Below, one piece after another: positions 35,919 to 44,654 of a DNA stretch of 44,654 nt (position 1 is the stretch's first letter; the number at the start of each line of letters is the position of its first letter). The translations under genes were made by a program, and so were the position numbers. Where the stretch lies: the IMG/VR virus record IMGVR_UViG_3300025009_000180, positions 1-44,654 of that record; one strand, given 5' to 3'. The notes under the pieces were generated by a model. The model did no database searches, was not told the origin of the DNA, and saw nothing but the letters and a program-made list of their open reading frames with translations. This DNA is from a virus.

Positions 35919-38900
35919 TTATATTTTTTTCCCCATACTTTTCATTCCATTAACAATTTCATTAAATACAGTTTTACCTCCATTTTTATCGCCTGTTACA
36001 TTATCAATCCTTAAGTTTAAATTGTACACAGTGTCACTACTTGCTATTGCATTTGCAGGAGTAAAGTTGCTTAAAATATTACTCATATTCATATTAGGTA
36101 AATTAAAATTATTCATCAAATTAGTTGGGAAAGATTTAACTACATCTAAAAAATTAGGTAAATAATCTTTTAATTTGAGCATTGCAGATGTTTGATGTGC
36201 ATCCAATACCATTTCTGGTTCTTCTGGAGTGCCATCTAACCAATGGTATCCTGTTTCTGTATTTAATCCACCAGATTTATACTTTCTACCACTAGTAGCA
36301 TGTCCAGTATATTCCTTACCAGTCATTGAACTTATGAATTTACCTTCTACAACAGAATATACATATATATCTTTGGTAGTATTATATAATATAGGGTCTA
36401 ATATATCTGAATCAGTTTCACCATGATAATATTTATCATCTATTATCAAATATTCACTTAAAGATTGCGGATTAATATTATTAGTATTTAAATCAGAAGG
36501 GTTATTGTTATTATTACTAGTACTAGAAGCATTAGAATATTCAAGTACACTAGGAATAGTAGGTGTATTAATACGAATATCACCAATACTTTTAAATGCA
36601 GTTGCGATATTATTAACATAAGTTGTTACTTCAGTATCAAATTTAACTAATCCTGCTGTAACATTACCATACCAAGTATTAGTTATTTCATCAAAAGTAG
36701 CAGTACCATTAGTTACTGATTCAATTATTTTATCCCATTTTTCTGATTCTAATGTCCAAGCATCATCTAAATTAGTTTTTCTTAATTCTATATCATCGTT
36801 AAATGAATCTTTTTGATCATTAATTGCTTGTTTCTGCAATTCTCTACTTCTATCTAATTTAAATTCTTCTATTTCAATATCTTTCTCATTTAACTCTTTA
36901 GTTAAGTCATTTCTTTTAGATTTTGCTTCATAACTATTATTTAACAATGTTTCATCATATTTTCTTTGAATATCATTACGATCTTTTTGTTTCTTTAGTA
37001 ATTCCTTATCATAATCTTCTGTACCTTGGGAAGTATCTAAATTTTTAAGTTTTGCTTCAACATTTTTATTATACGCATCTAATTCATCATCCAAATTCTT
37101 AATCTGCTCATCGTGATATTTACTAGCAACATCTTTTAGCTCATTTAAACCATCTATTGCTTTATCAAAATTAAATTGCTCTGCTTCTTGATTTAAATTA
37201 TAAAAACTAGTTACAGATTCTTGTAAATCTGAATTCCATTGTTCTAATAATTCATTTCTTTTTTCATCACTTAAACCAGGATTATTAATATCAATATTTT
37301 TTATCTTATCTTTTATTGTATTAATTTCACCTAATGTTACAATTGCTTTTGCTAATGTATTTTTTAACTTACCTTCAACATCATCTTCATCTATTAAACT
37401 TCCTGCAAAATCTAAATCAGATAATTCTGTTTTAAATTTTTTAATAGAATCATCAAAGTTTCTAATTGCTTTTTCAGATATTATATTTTCTAACTTATCT
37501 TTTGTAGATACAATCTCTAAATCAACATCTTGCATAGCATCAGTAAATTGAGTCACTAATGTTCCAGCAGATATTTTTTGTTCTTCTGTTGAATTAGAGT
37601 CATTTAATACAGCATTCCATTTGTCTATCTCATTTTGCAATGTATATTTCTTTGTAAAGAGATAATCCTTAATATCGTTGGTGTATTTATCTAATTGTGC
37701 ATATTCATCATCAGTATTTATATCACCTAATAATGATATATTATTATTTAGATTGCTAATTGGATTATCTAATTGTGATAATTTAATATCTGCATAAGTA
37801 TTAGATAGTTCAATAATTTTATTTTGATTATCCTCAATATCTTGAGTTAGTTTAGTTATCTCAGCATCTAAATCTATCCAAGCGGTACTAGACTTATCAG
37901 ATATCGCATCTCTTTTAGCAATCAATCCATTAATTTCTGCTTGTTTTTGTGCAATACCTTCTAATGCATCACCTTGTTCCACAAAACTATCGGCAATTGA
38001 CCAATCTGTGAAAAAGTTTTTAATTTTCTCATTAGTTTCTTTATAAGCAGTAGATGTCTTATCTAAACCTACTAATTCGTTTTGTAAATCAGAATAATCT
38101 CTTGCTAATACTTTTACTAATGATGAATTATTTTGTAACTCTTCATTATATTCATTCCATTTATCAGGATTTTTTACTTTATCTGTTTTTGCTAATTTAT
38201 CTTGCAATGAAATATAATCAGTTACTTTTTGTTTAAGTGATTTATTATCATCTTCATATGAATAATTTCCATCTGTACCTGAAAGCATATTCATATTATC
38301 TTTAGTATTACTAATATCAAAAGTGAATATATCTTTATATTCTTTTTGCAATATTTTTAAATTATTCTTTGCTTCTTTTATTGATTCTTTATTACCATTA
38401 CTTAATGCATTATTATAAGTTCTGATTGAATCATTAACTATAGTTAAATCTTTCTCATCTCCAAAATTAGTAAGTTCATCTATTTTCTTTCCGCTATTTA
38501 TTGACCTTAATAAATTATCATTAGTTTTTTTGTTATTTATAGCTGTTTGATTATCTTTTCCTAATTCTTTATATTTAGATAAATCAGTATTTGCTATAGT
38601 AACATTTGCTTTATTATCTTCTAGTATTTTCCTATTTGCTATATAATCTTCTAAATTTTTATTTGCTTCTTTATATTCTTTAGAATCCACTCCATATTTT
38701 GCTTTAGCATTATCTAGTGAAGTTATTAAAGTTGATTCACCATCTATATACAATGCATCTTTTAATTCCTTTCCAACTTCTAATACACCTGTTAAAACAT
38801 TATTTACTTTTTCTAATTTGTCAATATAATTATCAGGAGAAGTAGAATTAAGAATATCTAAATCAAATAAATTTTTATCAATATTATATAGTTTTCTAGT

Positions 38901-41900
38901 TTCTTCAATCTGCTTATCTATCAAACTAAATTCATAATCATATCTATCTTTAATTGTTGATTTTAATTTAGTTTCATAAGATAATACTAAATCATAATAT
39001 TTTTTTGCTTCTGCATTTGCTTCATTGTATAAATCTGAACCATTTTTATGTCCTTCTCTTTCTTTTATCCATTTATCAACATTTGCACTTGCTGTTTCTA
39101 TTGCTTTGTTTATTAATTCTATATTTAAACTATATTGAAATAATGACTTTTCTTCTAAAGTCATATTTCCTACACCACTAGCATAACCAGGAATAGGGAT
39201 AATTTTATTACCAGCAAGTATTTCTTCAGTTTCTTTGTTAGGAATTACTTTTGTACCTGTAGGCAATGTTGTAAATTCTGCACCATTATTACCTGAAATA
39301 GCAACTTTTCCATCAGGATAAATTAACAATTCACGACCTTTTTCTGATATTACAGCCATTCCACCAGGATGTGAATTAGTACCAGTTGCACTTCCACCTA
39401 TTTTTTCACCATAATTGTTCCAATTTCCACCACTATCATTTGAATCTTCACTACTAGATGAACTTTTAACTTTAATACTACTAATAATATCTTTTACTGC
39501 ATCTGCAATTTTATTAAATCCTGATTTAGTTATTTCAAGAATATTATTCATTCCACTTTGATAAATAATATTTTGATCATTAAAATGATTTATGGTTTCA
39601 TCATTAGTAATTTTTAAATTTTCACTAGTTACATTTAACTGTTCATTCTGATTATCTTTTTGCATAGTGATAATATCAGAATTAAATTGATCATATATTT
39701 TCTTTCTTTCTTCCTGATTACCATTTTCAGATTCTATTAGTTTATTAACATCTGACATTTTCTGTTCATTAGTTAAATTACCATTATTTAATATGATATT
39801 AATATTAGATAAGAAATTTTGATAATCTAAAAATAGACTTTTCATGGTATCTAAATGAGTGATTAATTGTTGTTGTTCTAAACTTTGTTGCTCTTTTTGC
39901 TGTTCAATCATTTGGTCGCCAATAGTTTTTTCTATATCTAGTTTATCATTTTGATATTCTTCTTCAATATCTAAACCATATTTTTGTTCATCTGATAATT
40001 GTGCTTTAGATTTTGCCAAACTTTCTTTATCAACAGTAAATGCAGTAGTTAACTCTATACCTGAAACAGAGCCTCCACTAAGCATATCAATATTATGCTC
40101 AACTGCTTCAATTTGATTGTTTATTTCTTGCATTGCTTCATCTGTTTGAGATGCAAGTTTATCTAATTTAATTTTATCTAATTGCTTCTGATATTCAGCA
40201 TTTGCTTTAGTATTTTCTTTTACTGCATTTTTAAGATAAATAATTCTATCTGCATATATTTGTGCAGTTTTTGCATCTGTAGTATGAGTATTAGATAATT
40301 TTTCTATTTCATCATTATATTGTCTAGTTAATTTACTAGATGCAGAAATTTGATTGTTTATTAGTGTTAATTTTGTATTGAAATCAGTGCCAGAGAGCAA
40401 ATCAAAATTATATTTAAGATTAGATAATTTATTGTTTAATGGAGTTAACTGTTTATCAAATGCATCAAATTGAGATTGTATTATTGATAGAGAATTAGAG
40501 GATATGGTATTGTTTAGATCGATGTATTCTTTTTTTAATTCTGATAATTGCTGTTTTTTATTGTCTAAATCAATTCCTTGCAATTTACCAGAGTTAATTT
40601 CTGCTGTAATAAGATCAATATTTGCTTTCTTTAGTGTTAATATATTAGATAATGAATTATTCTGTAGAGATAATTCATTTCTATATTGTGATGATGTCTG
40701 AACTAAAGATTCTATTTTTGATTTTGATATTTCTATTGAGTTATTGTACTCTTTTATTCTTTCATCATTCTGATTTAATCCAAAATCTAATAATTCATTA
40801 TCTTTAGAATTAACATTACTTTTTGCTTCAGCAATTTGAGTAGGTAATAAATAGTCTCTTTTTTCTATTAATTTAGCTAAATAATCCTTGTCAAACCATT
40901 TACCTTCATCAATTGCTTGTTCAATATTTGCAATGGCTTGTTCTGTTTGCGCTAATTCTGCTTCACGTTGTTTTAATACTTTTTCATTATTATTTCTTTG
41001 TACCTGTACTTCATTTTTATATGCATATGAAGTTTTAGACATAGTTTCAGATAATGCTTTAGATAAATTGTTTTTATCTTCAAATATTTTTACTATATTA
41101 TCAGATTCATTCCATAAATCATCATACCATTCCTTAGATGCATTAATATTTTCTTTTTCTAATTTTAATATTTCTGCATTAATTTCTTCTTGATGTTTAA
41201 CTCTATCTTCTAATATTTTTTCATATGATAATTCTGATTTAGATAAATTAACAGAAGTGGGGGATAGACTGTATTTTTTAGTATTTTCATAAACATCTTT
41301 AGCATAATTTCCAGTTGTACTACCACCATATTTCTCTAAACCTTGTGTTAAATCTCCACCAGATTTTTGTATTCTATCTACAAGATATTCTACTCCACGT
41401 TGAATATTTAATTCTGGATCAAATGCATTGCCACCACCTACTTCTTTCCAAGTATTACCAGTTATTGTTATAAAACCATTACAAGATGCTATCCATGTTT
41501 TATTTTCAACAGAAGGACACCAAACTGGTTGAGATTCAACTAAATCGTAATTTAATCTAAAATTTGAAGCATAAGTAGTTTTTCTTTTTTGAACAAAACA
41601 TGAATATTGTTTTTTACAATGATATTCATTTCCTAAAATATTATATATTCCTTCTTCTCTGTAAGAATTAATTGTAGATAATTTACCGAGTAGAAATAAT
41701 AATGTTTGTACGTCAATAATTCTATCATAATCAGATTGTTTAAAAGATTCCCAACCTTTATTGCTAATATTACCATCAGATTCTAAAAGTCCTTGCCACA
41801 ATATTTCTGCTTGCTCTTTAGTAATAGATAAAAGTAATTCCATTGACAATCTTTTTTTACCATCTATAAAAATATATTTACTTAATTTAAGTGCTTCTTC

Positions 41901-44654
41901 TCCAGTAATTATCCATCTATACATTCCAGTTTCTTGATTATAATATTCAATATGTTTTAATTCTGAATATTTTAATTCACTTCTGTATTTTTCTACATAT
42001 TTTTTCTGATATAAATCAATATGTCTTCCTCTATTAGTAATAGAACCATCACCAAAAATTGCTCCTAATAAATAAATATACTTATCTGGAATTATTTTTT
42101 CTTTTGAAAATTCATAATCTGAAACTCTTATAATGTAATTTTGACTAGCATTTTTAATATCTGAAGTTTCTTTTAATTTTATTTTGTTATTCCAATATTC
42201 TTTAACAACCCATTTATGATTTGTTGTTACTGTAAAATCAAAACTCTTATTATGCATACGAACTAATTGACCAGGATTTTCATAATAAGCAACAGCTTCT
42301 ACAGATTGCCATTCCATAATATTTTTATCTATATTATAAGATAAAATATATTCTCCTATATCAATTTCATTATAATATTTCCAACCATTTTTAGTTAAAC
42401 ACTTAGTATCAATAGTAACACATGCAGGCATAAATTGCATTAATCCCATTGCACCAGAATCAGTATTAACTATATCTGGATTAAAATCAGATTCGACATC
42501 TATCATACCAGCAATTAAAGCAGGAGTAATACCTAATTTTTGTGCATTTACATTATTTGCTACTGCTTTATTTATTAAGTCTGATAAATTATTAGGAATA
42601 TTTGATACACCATTAATATTGATTGTTGTAGGAGTAGTATTAACATCATTTGTCAATAAATCATAAGGATTCATTGCTTGATTATTAGAATTTTTTATTC
42701 CATAATGTAAATGTGTCGCTCCACCTTTTGCGTTACCACTATCTCCAACATATCCAATTGTTTGACCTGCTAATATTTCTTGACCCACACCTAGTATTTC
42801 ACTAGGATCTGTATTCATATGAGCATAATAATGTTTATTACCTTGAGGATCGGAAATAGTTACACCCCAACCACCTTTAGCACCAGTATTTCCAGCACTA
42901 AGAACTTTACCAGATGTAGTTGAATGTATTTCAGTACCTCTATCAGCAAATATATCAATTCCTTCATGTTTACGAGCACCACCATCTCTTGATGCACCAA
43001 AAGAATCTTTTAATTCTTTGCCTGGAATTGGATTTGGCAATTTGCCATTAGTTGTTGAGAAATTAGATGAAGCAGTTATTAATTTACCATACTCTTCACT
43101 TTGCCCTTTAAGATATGCTATTGCTTTTCTTCTTTCTTCGGATTCTGCATGAATAGCATCTCTACGTTCTTGTGAACCTTTTACTGCATTATCTGAGATT
43201 GATTCTAATTTAGTTATTTCATTATTATATTTTTTTATTTCATTTGTTGTTTTTTCCCATGCTAATGCTTCTGCTGTTTTTGCATTGGTTGTGGAGTTAG
43301 AGGAATCTTTAGCTTTACCAAAATTAGGAGAATTTATTGCTGCTTTTGCTTCTGATGCTTTTTCTTTTAATTCAACATACCCATTTATTTTATTCCGCAT
43401 TGCTGATATTTCATTTGAATCTTTTATATCACTAGAATATCCTCTTTCTTTTTTCCACTCTTCAAATAATTTTTGAGCATCATCCATATTTTTTAGATCA
43501 TCTAATCTACTAGCAACATAAACATCAGTAATATCTTTTTTTGCTTGATCTAATTTGCTAAATAATTCTGTATTATCTATTTCACCAGATTGGTATTGAG
43601 TATATAAAGAATTATTTATTTTTAGATATGCTTCTTGTATTTGTAATAATGTATTTAATTTTTCAATTTCTAAATCATAATCATCTAATCTATTTTGTGT
43701 TTGAGTGGAAACAATTTTTGCTTTTTCTATTTGTAAATTAATTGCACTAGTTGCTTCTTCAATTTGTTTATTTTTTAATTTATTTAATTCATCAACATTT
43801 AATACTAAAACGCCATTAACATTTTCTATTGCGCCATATAATTCATCATTTTTCTCTGCATTTTTTAATGCTTCAATAGCGGCATCATTATTAGATTCTT
43901 TAGATTTTTCTAATAATTGATTGTAGAATTCTATTTTTTCTGATGTGTCAGATGTTGTTTTTTGTATTGATTGGATAGCTTTGTCAAAATTAAAAACAGA
44001 ATCTACTTTATCTTGAATATTTGGTAATTCTAATAAATCACTTTTTAATTTTTCTAAAGTCTTTGGAGCAATAATATCTAAATCTTTAAATACTTTTTCT
44101 AATAATTCAATAGATGATTTTTGTTTATTAGTTAAAGTATCATAATCAATAGAGCCTTTTTTATAATCCTCTAATCCTTTATTATAATCAGCAAATACAT
44201 TAGGTAATTCTGTTTTACTTATTTTGGTTAATATATCATTAAAATCAATATTTTTTAGTTCATCGGAATTATTCAATATGTCTCTAATAAATAAAGTTAA
44301 ACTTGCAGAATCTAGATTTTTAAATTTATCAAATTCAGAATACAATGCTTGAGCACCAGAAGATAATTTTTCAAAATCTTTTCTTGATTCTTCTGTTAAA
44401 GATTTTATCTGTTCTTTTAAAAATTCTATTTTTTCTTCATCTGTATCACTAAAGAAAATTAAATTTTCAAAACCATGTCCCATTCCTGCTAACGTGCTTC
44501 TATTGTTTTTTAAATTTAATAAATCATTTAATTCTTTATTATATTTTTCTATTTTACTTTTATTTTTAGTTAAATTTTCATAATCATTATCACTTGTATC
44601 AATAAAATTGTTTTTTAATTCAGTTTTTTTATCATCTATTTCTTGTTGTTTTAG
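35919..44654 (-). CDS. tape measure protein with M23 and lysozyme domains and an intein (partial)
   Basis: The frame stays open to the right edge (no stop through 44654; residues LKQQEIDDKKTELKNNF precede the ATG at 44483), so the N-terminus is outside and at least 2911 codons are present. Long coiled coils make up most of it. Near 42.7-43.0 kb is an M23 metallopeptidase domain (HEGID, THLHYG). Next comes a lytic transglycosylase domain (ALIAGMIDVESDF, GAMGLMQFMPA | TWKEVGGGNAFDPELNI) split by an intein. Downstream are SHPGGMAVISEKGRELLIYPDGK and EEPEMVLDAHQTSAML, common in tape measures. It sets tail length and digests the wall during DNA injection. Confidence 0.9.
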   Translation of the reverse strand, partial: LKQQEIDDKKTELKNNFIDTSDNDYENLTKNKSKIEKYNKELNDLLNLKNNRSTLAGMGHGFENLIFFSDTDEEKIEFLKEQIKSLTEESRKDFEKLSSGAQALYSEFDKFKNLDSASLTLFIRDILNNSDELKNIDFNDILTKISKTELPNVFADYNKGLEDYKKGSIDYDTLTNKQKSSIELLEKVFKDLDIIAPKTLEKLKSDLLELPNIQDKVDSVFNFDKAIQSIQKTTSDTSEKIEFYNQLLEKSKESNNDAAIEALKNAEKNDELYGAIENVNGVLVLNVDELNKLKNKQIEEATSAINLQIEKAKIVSTQTQNRLDDYDLEIEKLNTLLQIQEAYLKINNSLYTQYQSGEIDNTELFSKLDQAKKDITDVYVASRLDDLKNMDDAQKLFEEWKKERGYSSDIKDSNEISAMRNKINGYVELKEKASEAKAAINSPNFGKAKDSSNSTTNAKTAEALAWEKTTNEIKKYNNEITKLESISDNAVKGSQERRDAIHAESEERRKAIAYLKGQSEEYGKLITASSNFSTTNGKLPNPIPGKELKDSFGASRDGGARKHEGIDIFADRGTEIHSTTSGKVLSAGNTGAKGGWGVTISDPQGNKHYYAHMNTDPSEILGVGQEILAGQTIGYVGDSGNAKGGATHLHYGIKNSNNQAMNPYDLLTNDVNTTPTTININGVSNIPNNLSDLINKAVANNVNAQKLGITPALIAGMIDVESDFNPDIVNTDSGAMGLMQFMPACVTIDTKCLTKNGWKYYNEIDIGEYILSYNIDKNIMEWQSVEAVAYYENPGQLVRMHNKSFDFTVTTNHKWVVKEYWNNKIKLKETSDIKNASQNYIIRVSDYEFSKEKIIPDKYIYLLGAIFGDGSITNRGRHIDLYQKKYVEKYRSELKYSELKHIEYYNQETGMYRWIITGEEALKLSKYIFIDGKKRLSMELLLSITKEQAEILWQGLLESDGNISNKGWESFKQSDYDRIIDVQTLLFLLGKLSTINSYREEGIYNILGNEYHCKKQYSCFVQKRKTTYASNFRLNYDLVESQPVWCPSVENKTWIASCNGFITITGNTWKEVGGGNAFDPELNIQRGVEYLVDRIQKSGGDLTQGLEKYGGSTTGNYAKDVYENTKKYSLSPTSVNLSKSELSYEKILEDRVKHQEEINAEILKLEKENINASKEWYDDLWNESDNIVKIFEDKNNLSKALSETMSKTSYAYKNEVQVQRNNNEKVLKQREAELAQTEQAIANIEQAIDEGKWFDKDYLAKLIEKRDYLLPTQIAEAKSNVNSKDNELLDFGLNQNDERIKEYNNSIEISKSKIESLVQTSSQYRNELSLQNNSLSNILTLKKANIDLITAEINSGKLQGIDLDNKKQQLSELKKEYIDLNNTISSNSLSIIQSQFDAFDKQLTPLNNKLSNLKYNFDLLSGTDFNTKLTLINNQISASSKLTRQYNDEIEKLSNTHTTDAKTAQIYADRIIYLKNAVKENTKANAEYQKQLDKIKLDKLASQTDEAMQEINNQIEAVEHNIDMLSGGSVSGIELTTAFTVDKESLAKSKAQLSDEQKYGLDIEEEYQNDKLDIEKTIGDQMIEQQKEQQSLEQQQLITHLDTMKSLFLDYQNFLSNINIILNNGNLTNEQKMSDVNKLIESENGNQEERKKIYDQFNSDIITMQKDNQNEQLNVTSENLKITNDETINHFNDQNIIYQSGMNNILEITKSGFNKIADAVKDIISSIKVKSSSSSEDSNDSGGNWNNYGEKIGGSATGTNSHPGGMAVISEKGRELLIYPDGKVAISGNNGAEFTTLPTGTKVIPNKETEEILAGNKIIPIPGYASGVGNMTLEEKSLFQYSLNIELINKAIETASANVDKWIKEREGHKNGSDLYNEANAEAKKYYDLVLSYETKLKSTIKDRYDYEFSLIDKQIEETRKLYNIDKNLFDLDILNSTSPDNYIDKLEKVNNVLTGVLEVGKELKDALYIDGESTLITSLDNAKAKYGVDSKEYKEANKNLEDYIANRKILEDNKANVTIANTDLSKYKELGKDNQTAINNKKTNDNLLRSINSGKKIDELTNFGDEKDLTIVNDSIRTYNNALSNGNKESIKEAKNNLKILQKEYKDIFTFDISNTKDNMNMLSGTDGNYSYEDDNKSLKQKVTDYISLQDKLAKTDKVKNPDKWNEYNEELQNNSSLVKVLARDYSDLQNELVGLDKTSTAYKETNEKIKNFFTDWSIADSFVEQGDALEGIAQKQAEINGLIAKRDAISDKSSTAWIDLDAEITKLTQDIEDNQNKIIELSNTYADIKLSQLDNPISNLNNNISLLGDINTDDEYAQLDKYTNDIKDYLFTKKYTLQNEIDKWNAVLNDSNSTEEQKISAGTLVTQFTDAMQDVDLEIVSTKDKLENIISEKAIRNFDDSIKKFKTELSDLDFAGSLIDEDDVEGKLKNTLAKAIVTLGEINTIKDKIKNIDINNPGLSDEKRNELLEQWNSDLQESVTSFYNLNQEAEQFNFDKAIDGLNELKDVASKYHDEQIKNLDDELDAYNKNVEAKLKNLDTSQGTEDYDKELLKKQKDRNDIQRKYDETLLNNSYEAKSKRNDLTKELNEKDIEIEEFKLDRSRELQKQAINDQKDSFNDDIELRKTNLDDAWTLESEKWDKIIESVTNGTATFDEITNTWYGNVTAGLVKFDTEVTTYVNNIATAFKSIGDIRINTPTIPSVLEYSNASSTSNNNNNPSDLNTNNINPQSLSEYLIIDDKYYHGETDSDILDPILYNTTKDIYVYSVVEGKFISSMTGKEYTGHATSGRKYKSGGLNTETGYHWLDGTPEEPEMVLDAHQTSAMLKLKDYLPNFLDVVKSFPTNLMNNFNLPNMNMSNILSNFTPANAIASSDTVYNLNLRIDNVTGDKNGGKTVFNEIVNGMKSMGKKI
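41454..42422 (-). mobile_element. intein with LAGLIDADG endonuclease in the tape measure protein
   Basis: A 323-residue insertion splits the lysozyme motif QFMPA|TW. It begins with Cys (CVTIDTKCLTKNGWKYYNEI, block A), has block B TVTTNHKWVV, two LAGLIDADG-like helices (YLLGAIFGDGSI and LWQGLLESDGNI), and ends VWCPSVENKTWIASCNGFITITGN followed by Thr (+1). The penultimate residue is Gly rather than His. This ending (ITGN|T) is known from other phage inteins. Length is an exact multiple of three, and the host protein is restored in frame. It probably splices and carries homing activity. Confidence 0.9.

Noticed and set aside
40504-43920. Several plus-strand open frames opposite the tape measure gene
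   Set aside because: They are antisense shadows of the coiled-coil coding sequence with no ribosome binding sites.
1-44654. CRISPR arrays or insertion sequences
   Set aside because: No regularly spaced identical repeats and no transposase were seen; the regular repeats present are inside fibre and nuclease genes.

Overview
The window is part of the genome of a tailed, siphovirus-type phage (or an extrachromosomal prophage) of a very AT-rich Firmicute, most likely a clostridium. I infer this from the low GC content, strong AGGAGG-type ribosome binding sites, short leaders, a clostridial-style lysis module and a tape-measure/Dit/tail-fibre block. No capsid, terminase or replication gene is present; they probably lie beyond the right edge, upstream of the tape measure on the minus strand.

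Layout. Positions 1-11.7 kb are plus strand: a dense early operon of small proteins and nucleotide-metabolism enzymes (a MazG-like pyrophosphohydrolase, an aspartate carbamoyltransferase, a ThyX-like thymidylate synthase, a dATP/dGTP diphosphohydrolase-like protein and a 5'(3')-deoxyribonucleotidase). These are followed by a Bro-N/nuclease fusion, an HNH nuclease, an Xis-like HTH protein and a tyrosine integrase broken by an internal deletion. Next comes a probable attP: a tRNA 3'-end core flanked on both sides by TCCAAA repeats. From 12 kb to the right edge almost everything is minus strand, with convergent terminators near 11.95 kb. That half holds, left to right, a regulatory pair (RHH + zinc ribbon), one plus-strand DGQHR/DndB-like gene, a DUF723-type nuclease, a GIY-YIG nuclease, an SF2 helicase, a DNA methyltransferase, holin-like proteins, a C39-type lysin, XhlA-like protein, a tail-collar fibre, three tandem secreted Ig-like proteins, DUF1617, a 1401-residue tail protein, a nuclease-like gene, a second RHH + zinc-ribbon pair, a type I toxin-antitoxin-like locus, Dit, and the tape measure (cut by the right edge), which carries an intein.

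Most interesting. (1) 34.55-34.89 kb looks like a type I toxin-antitoxin locus: a plus-strand hydrophobic 33-residue peptide and a convergent minus-strand RNA, each with promoter and terminator, joined by a perfect 21-nt direct repeat that makes the RNA antisense to the toxin start. (2) Three tandem secreted Ig-like paralogues (26.0-27.9 kb) each have their own conserved promoter and terminator, like lysogenic-conversion morons; one is truncated by a nonsense codon. (3) Two paralogous RHH + zinc-ribbon modules, 22 kb apart, share promoter architecture. (4) A promoter-terminator pair at 20.75-20.88 kb predicts an orphan small RNA. (5) Several genes appear to start at AUA or AUU. (6) An intein splits the lysozyme motif of the tape measure. 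(7) A phage-borne aspartate carbamoyltransferase is present.

The early genes would adjust the host nucleotide pool for an AT-rich genome, and the minus-strand block builds the tail and lyses the cell. The abundance of nuclease genes (HNH, GIY-YIG, LAGLIDADG in the intein, DUF723-like, HNH-repeat, Bro-N fusion) indicates heavy colonisation by homing elements. All functional calls rest on motif recognition by eye; no database search was run.
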